From the NCBI RefSeq assembly GCF_020360975.1, contig NW_025408670.1, positions 3,100,001-3,164,000 of the forward strand: 64,000 bases of DNA. The letters run 5' to 3'. This DNA is from Hirsutella rhossiliensis. Lineage: Eukaryota; Ascomycota; Sordariomycetes; Hypocreales; Ophiocordycipitaceae. The notes below the pieces were generated by a model. It saw only the letters and a program-made list of their open reading frames with translations, did no database searches and was not told the origin of the DNA. The position numbers and the translations under genes were made by a program. Positions 13,808 to 26,638 of the stretch are shown in pieces (position 1 is the first letter of the stretch; every line of letters starts with the position of its first letter).

Positions 13808-16800
13808 TAAGGGAGTAATTAGTCTTTTTTTATATTAGGCCTTATACCTTCCTTTGCTTCTCGAAGTAGGGATAAAAAGGTAGCCGGGTAATCCTTCGAG
13901 AGAGGTATATTTCCTACCCCCTTAAGGGTCGAGACGGGAAGACTAACTAAAAAAGCTGCTTCTAGATCTTCTTCTTATTCTATAAGAGGAGGCGTAGGGA
14001 GGTAGGAGTATTCTAGCTCTACCGCTTTCTTATAGTCTCCTTCTTTATCTAGATTATCTAATCTAGTAGCTTCCTCTTCTTTTTCTTCTTCGAAGTCGGC
14101 GTTATCTTTAATTACTTCGACGTTAGTTTCTTCTTTCGTTTCCTTATCTAGGACCTCTTCTTAAAACTATTAGGAAGGGGGGATTTAAATCTTTTAAATT
14201 AGCTAATATTAAGAGAGTAAGAGGGGCTATTAATCCCTCTTTCTATTAAAGAAGCTAGATTTATCGAAAATTATATCCTTAGTCGAAATAACCTTCTATA
14301 AAAAAGGAATCTAGATCCGGAAGATATTTATAGAATTATAACTAATAAGGTAACTAATAAAGGCTCTAGGATTAAGCTTTCTTTTCTTCTTCCTTTTTAG
14401 CTATATATCGGTAGTTATAGCGTATGCCTTATAGCCGTAGGTATAAAGGTAGGCTAGCGAGGCCCTCTTCTTTATAAAGAGCTTAAGGGGGGATTTCTAG
14501 TCTATTCCTTAGTTTAGTTCCTTAGGGTCCTTAGGGTCCCTAGGGGTCCGGTTCTATAGGTAATAGGCGGTCTTAACGACTTCCCTCTAAAGGTCGTATA
14601 GAAGCTTTATAGTAAGTCTTATCGTACGGGCCCTTTTTATTATAGCACCCCTTAATCTTTCTACCCCTCCGTTCTAGGCCTAGGTATTTAGTACTAACGG
14701 GAGGGGTAAAATGCCCCTTTTTTAAAGCTAATTTAAGATATCCTTCGTAAATAGCTCTCTATTAAACCGTATCTTCTCTACCTTATAGCTAAAGTAGGAA
14801 TTTATCTAGTTAACGAAGTCTTAGAGGGTAGACTAGTTATACCTACTTAGGTAGGTCTGTAAGAAATAAGGGAAAACTATCCCTAAAAAAGCGTCTATAA
14901 AAAACATTACCTTAACGAAGCTTTCCTAGTCCCTAGAGACGTCGGTCTAGTCGACCTAAATTTCCTTATACGGCTGGTCCGGCCGTAAAGGCGTTCGTTT
15001 AGAAATTCGTCTCTTAGTCTTCCCTTAGCTATAGTATTCGTATTCGACGGTCTTTAAGCCCCTTATTCGTACGCCCTATTATTAGCCTAGCTTATATAAA
15101 GCTAGGGGGCCCGGGTAACTAAGTCGTGCGTGCTAAAGAAGACCGTCTCCTTAGGCTACCGGAGGAGGGTCCTTTAAACCTACCCTCTTAGTAGGGAAAG
15201 CTAACTTTTTAAGAGATTCCTTCCTAAGGATAGGTTAGAATTCGAGAATAAATTAACCGAATTTTTCCTCGATAAGCCTAATAGTCTAATTCTTCTAGAC
15301 TAGCCTTATAGGCTTAGACGTTATATCTTAGAAGATTCCTTCCTTTTAAAGAAGGCGGAAGGAAATTAGGCTCGTTAAAAATTAAGGGTAAAAAGCTACC
15401 CTTTTTCGTCGAAGAATTTATATAGACCCGTTAGGTAATTTTATCGTAAAATTTACCCTTCTATATCTCTCTATCTATATAGTTAATTCCCCGGTAATAA
15501 GATATTCCCTCTATGCCTTCTTAAAGGACTAGAATCGTAAGAGTATATTATAGATATCGAGGGAAGTACTAGAGTTAAGGATAGCTAATTTTCGTAGGGG
15601 ATAATCGGAGGGCTTTAACGGTTAGTCTTAGCCTTATTAATCTATAGGGAAGATAAAGGCCGGATTTACTATACTAACGATTTTTCCTTAAATTTACGGC
15701 TTAAATAAGGGCAGCGGCGTTAGTTACTATTTCTTAGTAACCCGAATCTCGTCTATCTTCTTCTATAATAAGGGGTCCTCCTTAAGAGACTATTATATCG
15801 TTTCTTATAGCCTCTTTAAAGGGTTAAATCCTTTAGGTCGGTTTTCCTTAAAGACTTACTAGTATTATAATAATCGATAGCCTAGGGATTTATAGGCTAG
15901 GCAGCCGTTTCGCTTAGTCTTTCGTTTCGAGGAATCCTTATCCCGATCTAAAAGGTCTACTTAAAAACCCCCCCCTTTTACCCCTTATTACTAATTTTAA
16001 TAAAGAGGTTCGATTTTAACTAGTTCCTTAATTTTTCGACTAATAGACTAAAAGGTCTATTAGGGGACTAGTCGGGCCGGTCTAACTAACGGGACCGGGG
16101 CCGGGCCCGGAGTAAGAGGCGGAGCTAGGACCGGGGCAGCCGTTAAAGACAGGGTTAAGGCTCTCGAGGGAGGAGGAGCTAAAGGAGTAATAGCTATAGT
16201 AGTAGCGGGAGCCGTAGTAATAGGGGCTGCAGCAGCTATAGGGGCAGTAGGTCGAGCCGTCTAGGTCGAGTGCTAGCTACGAAGGAATAAGACTACTTAC
16301 TATTATACTTTAGTAGCCTCTTCGTTTAATTCCTAGCTAGCTTCTTAAAAGATAGTTAAGTAACCGTTACTAATAGGCTTTATTAGTAGAGATATATCCG
16401 CTAGCTACTAGCCGGAAAGAGCTTTTATAAGGAAGTATTAGTTAGCTTCCTTAAGGATCTCTTCTTACTTAGCTAGCTATAAAGAAGCTAGTAGGTTCCT
16501 AGTAGAAAAGGCTCTTAGGTAGGCTATATAGGTCTTCCTAATACGGTTAGTTATATAGCCCCTCGAGGGAGCTATTAAGGTCTCGAGCTTTAAAAGCTAC
16601 TACCTAGGAGTCTCTTCCTCTCGTAGAGAGATTAGCTTTACGGTACTAACGGATTCTATTATTACCGTATAAGCAGTAGTTAGTAGCTTCGTCTTATAAA
16701 GGTATTCCTTTCGGTAACTCTCGTAGTTACCTAAGGTAGTAGAAAAAGCTCTCTATTATATAGAGGTTAGCTTAGAGAAGAGGGAAGCTCCTTCTATAAA

Positions 16801-16877
16801 TTCCGTTACCCTAGGATAAAGAGGGGGCTTAAGAGGGTCCTACTTATTAAAGAAGACTAAATTATAGATAGTTCTAT
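13808..16877 (-). pseudogene. Copia-A gag and integrase part
   Basis: This is the upstream coding half of Copia-A on the minus strand, colinear with Copia-B 58200-61700. The integrase core is best seen in the Copia-B counterpart (60080-60560), where a QNGGVER motif marks the region before the catalytic Glu. The matching stretch here is about 14640-15000. A low-complexity Gln/Ala-rich stretch lies at 16090-16260. It is less completely RIPed than Gypsy-B (occasional CA and TG remain). It is cut at 16877 by element X. Confidence 0.75.
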
Positions 16878-16881
16878 CTAT

Positions 16882-17349
16882 TTTAACGGGGGCATCTATA
16901 CCCTAAGAAATATATAGCCCGCGTAGTAGAGTCTTTAGTAGGGTCCTTAGTAGGATCCTTAGTAGAGTCTCTAGCTAGCCCTCTTTTTAATTAGATAATC
17001 CCTTAGCCCTTATTCGTCTAGGGAAGAAGGAGGGAAAATTCGGTCTATAAAAGAGGTCTCCTTTCCTCCTTAGCTAGCAGACAGCATTACTATTATCTTC
17101 TTCTTTTATTATTAGCATTATTATCTTCTTCTATTATTATTATCTTCTTCTTTTATTATTAGTATTATCTTCTTCTATATCCTCTTTTACTAATATACCT
17201 TTTTAGCCCTCTTTGCCTTTACCTTGCCCTACCTAGTGCTTTCTCGTTTCCTTCGTCCCCCTTAGACCCCCTTGTCCTTCGGTATCTAGCTACTACTATT
17301 GCCGTTAGCGTAGGTATATCTTTAGGTGTATGCCGTAGCTACCGTTAAA
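16882..17349 (+). repeat. LTR of family X (left end of element X)
   Basis: It begins TTTAACGG and ends CCGTTAAA. The whole unit is found in reverse at 34966-34841 plus 32880-32524, where it has its own GTAT target duplication. It contains a GTCCTTAGTAG-like short tandem repeat near 16935-16965. Confidence 0.75.
17088..17175 (+). repeat. Imperfect TTATTATCTTCTTCT microsatellite in LTR-X
   Basis: Runs of TCT and TAT/TTA triplets repeat about three times with a period near 30 bases. The solo LTR copy (about 32690-32740, reverse) is shorter, so the array is length-variable. Confidence 0.6.
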
Positions 17350-17439
17350 ACTAGTCTTTAGAGCGTGAACTGGTTGTTCCGTTCTATTTGCACGGCGACG
17401 AGTAGCTTTACGAAGCCGAGAACACCTAGAGGACGACAG

Positions 17440-20400
17440 TACTATTTAGAAAAAATAAAATCTAGGGATTTAATAATTAAAGTAGTAACTACCTTAATAG
17501 CTAGAGTTAAGGACCTAATAAGGCAATAGACTTACTAGGAAATAAATAATTAGATAATACCTTCGCTAGTAGTAAAGGAAAAGTAATAAGCTAATACTAA
17601 AAAACCCTAAGCTCCTATTATTAACCCTATAACCCTTAATACTAGCGACTTAGTTAAGAAACCACGATCCTTATATAATACTTTAAAAGATATAAATAAC
17701 GACGATAGCGTAATCTAGACCGTTCTAGAACCCTACTAAGACCTCTTACTTATATACGCACTAATAATACTAATATAAGTACTAACGAGGGATACCTTAA
17801 TAACCTTAACCTTAGCTCTCCTCTACGCGGTAGCTTATAAAGAACGCCTACCTCTTACTAATAGATAAGAAAGTAAGTAATAAGATAGTTATAATAAGAT
17901 ATCCTTTAACTCCGAAAACTCTAACTTTAAATTTCGTAACCTTATAATCTATAAGTATACTATATTTAGAAACGCTAACCGTTAAGAGGGATTATCTAAT
18001 CCTACTACTAGCGATATAAAGAAAATTAAGGTAGATATTAATAAGATTACTAATAGACTTAGAGATATACTCGCTAAAAGCTAAGATAACCTTATAGGAA
18101 GACTCCGCTAACTATAACTCTTACCTATTAGTAAATTTAACGGTAAAAACGTAACTAAATTCCTTAAGAAGTTTAAATAAGAGATACGCGTTAACTATAT
18201 CTATAATACGGATAAAATAGACTAGCTCGAAGTCTATATCTCCTCTATATAAGCCCTTACTATTAAAATTCTTATAGACGGGCTTACCTAAGAAGAAGTA
18301 AAGAAGAGACTCCTCTAATACTACTATATATATAATATTAAATAACTAGAAACTACTAACGACCGCTTAGACTATTATAATACTAAAAAGCCTAAGACTA
18401 TTACGGAAGTTATAGAATAGCTTAGTCTCTACTTATACCTATAGCGTAAGGTATAACCTAATAGCTAAGAAGAATCTATAGTTTAGTTATACTTTATCTA
18501 CTATATAATGCTAAAGGAGCTTATTATTAACGTTATAAAGAGAAATAGAAAGATATCTAAAGTTATCTCGAAACTCCTATATAAAAGCCTTATCTATATA
18601 ATTAATAACTACTTAGTACCTCGCTAGGACGTTAAGCGACGAGATATAGTATCTAAAGTCTATAATTAAAAGCTTAAGAACCTAAAGAAAGACTAGCTCT
18701 TCGGGGAAATTAACGAAGTAATAAAGGAAGCCGAATCTAATAAGGGCAAAGAAAAACTTCCTAAAGAGCTAAAGAAAATAGATAAGAAACCTAGATAGCC
18801 CGTAAAGGAGATCTTAGACCTAATAAAAGCCTTTAAAGATATAAAGATTAACCTTACTCGCTAGTAAGAGTAGATATTTAACTAGCTTAATAGGGAATAG
18901 AGACGCGTTAGTAGTAGAGGCTACTCTTTAAGTTATAGATAAGGAGGTAGCGTAAATACTATCGGATTTTACTACCTATCTAATTAATATATATAGTTTT
19001 AGGTTAATACTTTTAACTAGCCTAAGAGATACTTCTATTATAGTAAAGAAGGATACTACCCCGAGAAGTATAAGGTATACTCTTAGGACTATAAGATCGG
19101 ATTTATAATATATAAAGTAGTAAATAGGACTCTTTACCTTAAAAGAAAAGATAATAGAAGCGTAATTCCCTTAGTACTTACTAATAGGTTTTCTTAAATA
19201 GGTATATATATTTAAAGGCTTATTATATACTAGGTAGATATATAGCTAGACTCCTTTATATTACTACTTATAAAATAGGTTAAAGCTATAGTTATACTAT
19301 CTTACTTAAATTAGGCTACTAGTAAAAGAGAATCCGGTTTCCTAGACTAGTTCTAGAGATATAGAAGCCTATATAAGTAGAAGCTAAGGAATCTAGAAGT
19401 AAGCGATATAAGAAAAGAAGTAAGAAGGATATCGGTTATTATAATTATAGATAACTTATAATAAAGCGATATATATAATTAGATAATCTATATAACTATA
19501 ATAGGGATTAATACCTACGAGGGGAAAAGATAAAGAGTTAAAGAGGACGTAGAGGAAATCGAGATAATAAGAATAGTAAAAACTAGCCTAAAGATTATCC
19601 CTATATACTATAGATATAAAGTAGATCTAGATAAGAAGTTTAATAGACTTATAGATAAAATCGTCGGAGAAATTATATATAAAAGAATCCCGATCCCTTT
19701 AAATTACCTAATTAACTTTATTCCCTAACTAAGTAAGAGACTTAGTATAAGATATATAGATATAGCTTAAGGTATAGAAAACATTAAATTCTAGACCTTA
19801 GAGAAAGCAGAGAGTAATATAAGACCTTATAAAGCTACGATAACGGTTATAAAAGCAGCTAAAGATAATATAGAGAGTAGTTTACTCTTCCTTAAATATC
19901 TATAAGGAAAACTCGCGGTAGCTTTAATATAAGTCGAAGAATAGGATAAAGAATACTAGGTCGAACCGATTAAGCTTACTTACCCTACTTATAAAGAATC
20001 GGATTATAAGTGCCTCGAAGCTTAATAAGTACTAAAGGAAGTTAGGTTTATAACTAATATAATTAGCGTAACGTAACTAGCCTAAAGACTATTTAATTAA
20101 TAAACTCTAAAGGTAATAAGACTAAAGAAAGATAAATTTATTATATAAGAAGTAGTACTCTCGATAAGATACTAAGAGATAACTCTAAAGGACCTTATAA
20201 CGATTCTTATAATATATATAAACACGGTCCTTATACCTTTCCACTCGCTTAAGTATATATAAGACCTACCCTATATTTAAGTACGGCTTAGTAGCTAGAA
20301 AGCTAAAGTTCTAAGCGCCTTAATTAGTACTAGGTCTAAAGGAAACCTTATTACTAAAAGATATATAAATATATACGGGCTTAAAATCCTATTAATAAGA

Positions 20401-23400
20401 GTATTAATAATAGCGTATACCGGGTCCCTTATAGATATAGTTAGGGAGGTAGAGACTAATCTCTATCTAGGCACGGCCTAGATACTAATCTGTTTTTATA
20501 TTACGCTAGATAGAGTCTTAGTCCCCTTTATCCTAGGTATACTATTTATTAGAGCCGCGCGTATATTATTTACTTATTCCTTAAGGAACGGCGATATATA
20601 AGTTAAATATTAGATCGGCACTATCTAGGTAGTTACGCTAGTAGTAGGAGCTATTAAATAAGAGCTTCTAGATAAGGTCGATATAGTAAAATCCTTTTAA
20701 ACTACGACCTTAATAGTTAATAAAAACGTATACGAAAGACTAAAGCTCGAGGAGACTATATAGTAAATAGCTACCTAGCTCCTAAGAAATTTTTTTTAGG
20801 CTTTAGTAATAGAAGTTAAAGAAGATAACCTAGGAGCTACCTAATAATTATAAAGAGAACCCCTTATAGATACCCCGATAGCCGAGATTCTCTTACTAGG
20901 AGGCAAGATCCTTAGTTATAGAAGGGGCGCTAACTAAGTCCTTAACCTAGCCTATACTAGCGTAAACGAGCCCTTAATAGCACTAGTACGATAGTAATTA
21001 ATTATAGATAAAGGAGATAAGGCGATTCTAGCTATCGGATCTAAGATAGTAGAAGAGATTATTAAAGTTATAGTTATAGAAGCTATAGGAGAATTTAAGA
21101 AAAATATTATTAAAGCTAGAAAGAAGTTTAGAAAGATCTAGAAGGTTAAAGTTAAGATAGGGAGGAAACGACCTATTAGATTATATAATCTAAGAGTTAA
21201 TACTCTCTTTAAAAGAAAAGTAGATAAGATTAACCCTATTAACGATGCTCTATTAAACGGCTTAACGCTAGAAGGGGACCTTAACTAAAAGAAGACTAAA
21301 TAGAATACCGTTAAAGATAAGATATAGCCTAGACCCTACCTAGAACACTTAATAGGAAAATTCTTAACTATATAGAAAGGAAAGCGGCTAATATAAAAAA
21401 GACTTAAAGTAATTTACGAATAATTTAAGGGCTTTCTTATAAAGGCAGAAATCCGGATCTTCGATAGTATTCTATTTAATAGGGAAGTAGCGTTATCCTA
21501 GGACTTTATAGAAAGAGGTAAAGTCGACCTAGCTATAGCCCCCTTATAGGTTATTAGGATAATAGAATATAAGGCGTAGTAAGTAGCCTTAATCCTAATC
21601 CTAAAAGCAATAAAGTAGAAAGTTATCGATATCCTTAAAATTAAACTAAAAATAGGAGTCCTTAAAGAAGGGCATAGGCCCTATAGGAACCCTTTTTTTC
21701 TAGTAGTAAAGAAAGATAGAGGACTACGCTTAATTAATTCCGCTACGCGTATAAATACTATTATAATAAGAGATACGAACCTACCGCTAAATATAGACGA
21801 GTTTAGCGACTACTTCTCGATATATAAGATCCTTTCCTCCTAGACCTTTTTTAGGCTATAATTAGATCCCTCTTAATATTAGAAGCTATAACTTAATAAT
21901 ATTCGCGATACCTATTAGCCTCTTACGTATATATATACTCCCTTAAGGGGCTATAAACTTAGTCGGCTAATTTATAAGGATAATATAAAGAATCCTATAA
22001 GACCTTATACCGAATATCTATAAGAATTTCCTCGATAATATAGGTATTAAGGGGCCTAATATAACGTATAATAATAAAGAGGTAGCGCTAAGAGTAAGGA
22101 GATTTATCTTTAAATACCTTATTAACCTCGATAAAGTCCTAGTTAATATCGAACTCTCTAGTTATACGATTATAAGGGCTAAATCGAAATTCTATTAGTA
22201 AGTAACTAAAGTTATCGGTTATATCTATAGAATAAATAGAAGGTGCCTTATAAAAGCTAAAGTTATTAAAATTAAGGAATAAATAAGATACCTTAATATA
22301 ATATATATTAGAGCTTTCCTTAGTATCGTAGGATACTATCGAATCTAGATTAAATAGTTCGCTATCTTAATAAAACCCCTTATAGACCTATTAAAGAAAG
22401 AAGTTTATTAGGAATAGGGAGATAAATAAGTAAAAGTAATAGCTGCCCTTAAGGAAGCTATTACTAATCTAGTCTTTTTAGTATCCCTCGACGTTAGCCT
22501 AGGAAGAGGAGATATTATTCTAATATATAATACTAGTCTGCTCGGCTAAGGGGTAGTCCTAATATAAATCGTCGACGGAAAGAGGCGCCCTATAAGGTTT
22601 AAAAGTAGAACGTAGTTACTAGTAGAAACTAAATACGATATAATAAAAAGGGAGTATAGGGCTATATTAAGTGCGCTTAAGAGACTAAGAATTTACCTAT
22701 ATAGCGTATATTTTATCCTAGAAACTAACGTATAGGTCCTAGTCGATTAACTAAAAGGTGCCCTTAAAGACGTCCCTAGAGCTATAGTAACTTACTAGAT
22801 AAGCTATATTTTCCTCTTTAACTTTATTATATAATACGTCGAAGGTAAGAAGAATAGTATAGCTAACGGACTCTTAAGAAAGCCTAAAGGACCTTCTAAC
22901 GTATTAGATAAGGAAATAAAAGACGATATTAAAGAATTTATAAACTTCTACTTAAACGTAGTATAAGGGACTAAGCTATAAGGGGACTACTTAAAGGAAT
23001 CGAGGATAATTATAGACTTCCTTTAAACGTTAAAACGGCCGGAGGGCCTTTTTAAATAAGACTATAGGAAGCTACGTCTAAAGAGTCTAAATTTCTACGT
23101 TAAAGATTAAAAGCTTTAGCGACTCCCTAGGAAGGAAGAAAAGGGACCTATACTAGTCGTAGACGACCTAAAAAAACGGAAAAGGATTATTGTAAAGTAC
23201 TACGTATAAATAGGATATAAAGGATAATAAGTTATATATACGTTTATAAAGAATAAGTATTAGTAAGCTAGCCTTTAAAACGATATTTATAGCGTAATCT
23301 CTTCCTATAAAGAATACTAATACTTTACGACTAAGAGACCCTAGGAAGTTATAACCGCGACCGCGCCTAGCTACCCTATAAGTAAGATTTACTTCGATAG

Positions 23401-24700
23401 CTAGTATATACTATCTAATTATAGGTATTTATACCTTATAAAAGCACGAGACGACCTTACTAGATAGGTAGAAGTAACCCTAGTTAAGGAAATTACCGCG
23501 GGAGCTATAACTAAATTTATACTCTTTATTATTTATAGGTATAGTATAATACTATACGCTATAATCGATAGAGGGCCCGAAATAAAGAAAGACTTTAAGT
23601 ATATCCTAGAGGATATAGGCGTTAAAGTTATTTAAACTTCGGTATATAATCTAAAAGCAAACGCGGTAGTAGAATAAGGGCACTAAAGGTTAATAATAGT
23701 ACTTATAAAAATAGTAGAGAAAAAGGGTAAGTAGATTAAATACCTTAACTAAGTAATCTTTATAGACCGAATAGTATTTAAAGAGTCTTATAGAATATTA
23801 GCTTTCTACCTACTATATAAATAGGAACCGGTACTACCTCTTAAGGTAGAATACCTAACTTAGCGACTAATCGACTAGGATAAAGTAAAGATAAGAGAAG
23901 AATTATTTAAAGTATAAGTATAAGTTTTAGAAAGGAAAGAAAAAAACGTAAAAGAAGCTAAGAAAAGAGTAATAAGATATTAAAATCGATTAATAAAGAG
24001 AACGGATAAAGCTAATAAGTATACGATAAGGAAAGAAAGCCTATAACTTAGAGACCTTATCTTACTATTTAACGTAAGACGATTAAATAATCTAGAAAGG
24101 TAAGCTAAGTATTAGATAAGGTAGAACGGTCCCTTTTAAGTAGTATTATACTTAGAGTAGTCTAGGGCGTATTAGATTAAGACTTTAGATAAAATTATAC
24201 TTAATAAGATAATCCTAGGAGAGTATCTAAAGAAGTTTAAAAAAGATAAGGAAGGTTAGTAGTACTCTACTAGGGACGACTAGTTGCTCTAAGATAAGAT
24301 TACTCTTAATAAGAGGAGGAAGGAAGAAATAATAGATAAAGTAAATAATTTACTACTCTTACTAAGTAGAGAAGCCTTAGATTAGATAGTGCTATAGTCG
24401 TAACGACTCCTTAACGAACCTTAGAAGGATTAAAGCTAGGAAGAGAAAAAAGAGCGACTACGGATACCTAAGAAAGGCTTAAGGTATACGATCGAGGTTT
24501 AGCTACTATAACTTAGTAAAGTAAAAAAGGATCTCTATATAGGAGCCCTAAAGACGCTAATCTAATAAGAAAAGGAGGAGGTAAAAAGAAGCTAGGGAGG
24601 AAAAAGCAGCAAAGATAAAAATCTATAACTATTATAAGAAGCACGCTAGAACCTAACTAGTAACTAAAGTACCGTCTAACTATCTAATCGAAGGACGACT
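17440..24700 (+). pseudogene. Element X gag-pol (fungal Gypsy type)
   Basis: Plus-strand reading with RIP-type stops ignored gives a Gypsy polyprotein. Gag-like sequence is at about 17450-18950. Reverse transcriptase is at about 21600-22100, with an FSGYDQ-like palm block near 21850-21870, an LPQGATN-like block near 21946-21970 and the catalytic box FLDNIGIKG at 22026-22052. RNase H is at about 22490-22690. Integrase is at about 23400-23700, opening with a RYLVKARDDLTR-like block. These blocks are typical of a Gypsy lineage common in fungal genomes. A purine-rich tract (AAAGGGGGAGA) at 24952-24962 follows, where a 3' LTR would be expected. Confidence 0.8.
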
Positions 24701-24949
24701 ATAGTAGCCGAGATATTTATAAGCGCCCTACCTACTACCTTACTATTTTATATTTTCTACTTAAAGCTCCCTAAGTAGATAAAGATAATATTTCCTACCT
24801 TTCCCTAATAATAACCTACCCTTTACTACCTTAAAGAAGATAAATAAAGATATAATTAAATAATAAAGTAAGAAAATAAATATTCTTACTACCTACCTCC
24901 CTTAAAAATAGGATTTTTTACTTTATAGATAGGGACGTTTATTCTTTAT

Positions 24950-26600
24950 TATAAAGGGGGAGACCCGCTATAGCGAAAATAAACGCGCCTATAAGATAAA
25001 TTTTAATATATTTTTAACTTACTAAATTAAACGCGTATAACCTTAAAAGAAAAACTTTTACCGCTAAAGATAGTAACTAAACGAGGCTACCTACTCCTAG
25101 TAAACCTACTATAGACTACTATAAAGCGAACTTAAAGACTATCTAATTATTACTTAAGAGAGAGCTCGTTAAACCTATATAATCTCTTTCTAGGTAAAAC
25201 GGGCGTAAGGTTAATTTCCTCCCCTTCCTCTAAATCCTTAGTAGGACTAAAGGGATTAAGGATATTATAAAGAAGATAAAGGGCGGTCTTATTATTAATA
25301 TACTCGTTATAAAATTTATTAGTCTTAAGGTCGGTACGGAAATTATAACTATATATATAGTTAGCGAATCTATTAAGGTTATAAGTAGCCCTATAGTATC
25401 TAAAGAAGTACCGCTATTTATAAATAGGCGCCTTAGTTAAATCCTAGATATAGTTAGCGTAAGAACCGCTAGTAGTGCTTAAAAGAGAGATATACTTATA
25501 AAAAGGAAATATAATATACTTATAAGTAGAAGTTATAGTTATCTAATAAGTTCGAATATACCCTTAATAAAGGCGAGGATTGCGAGTTCTATATAAAGTA
25601 ATTAGGACTACTTAAGAGTATTCTTACTGCCTTAAACTAAGCTAAGAAAAGAAGTATCCGCGCGGATAAGCGATTTCTATAGGGATATAGGTTACTAGCT
25701 AACGTCTATAATAAAGGGTATAAAAGACAATTTAATTATACTAACCTAGTATACTTTTAAGAAAGTAAGAGAGAGGAGAGCGACTATACGCTTTAATCTT
25801 AACGATATTAAGAGCTTTTAATAGAACCTATAACTAAAAGGCAATTTCTACGTAAATTAGAAACCCTTAGTAACCGATATTATTTCTACTATAGACCTAG
25901 GTCTTAAAGTAACTATAGATCTATAAAAGAAGACGGTTAAAACGAGCTAAGTAAGATTAGATAAGTTAGATAGTTATTACTTAAAAGTACTTTATATAAA
26001 GAGGAAAAACCTTAGTACGATAATTTTAAGTAAGAAGAGTAGTAGTAATAAGGGAAGGTTATAAAAGAGTAGTTAAAGAGAGGTTAACGATATTTAGTAG
26101 CTCTTTAGTTTTAAGTTTAGCGGTCTTATAAGATATAATAAGGAAGAAGAGGTAGTTATAAAAGGAGAAGATAAAAGGTAGCGGTCTAGAGAAATAAAGA
26201 AGATAGAGGAGAGGAGAGAAAGAAGAGGAATAAAAAGAGTAAAGAGGAAAAGAAAAGGGCGGAGATTAGATAGCTTATTAATCGATAACCGGTAAAAGAA
26301 GCTATTTAGGCATAACCCCTAAATACGCCTAAGACCTTACCGCTATAAAGGCTAGCTAAAGCAACTAATAACCGCGCGCTTTAACGACTATTTATTCTTC
26401 TCGCTATACCCTCCTTCTTCCTTCCTTCTTCTTCTTTCTATATATATATATATATATATACTTCGTACGCTTCCTTACTTATAACGATCCCCTCTACTAA
26501 TATAACTCTTATATATATATATAATACCCTCTTAGCTTCTTAGCGTTATAACTTAAAACTATTTACCTTAACTATCTAATCTTATCTTATCTTTCTCTTT
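24950..26600. other. Non-coding or unrecognised stretch between pol and second ORF of element X
   Basis: It starts with a polypurine tract and ends in purine-rich sequence (25900-26280), a TA dinucleotide run at 26440-26460 and a pyrimidine-rich stretch. It is heavily RIPed. I recognise no domain. The 3' LTR of the Gypsy pol should start here, but no direct-repeat partner was found. Confidence 0.5.
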
Positions 26601-26638
26601 TACTTACTCTACCCTTTCCTAAGATATAGCAGCGAACC

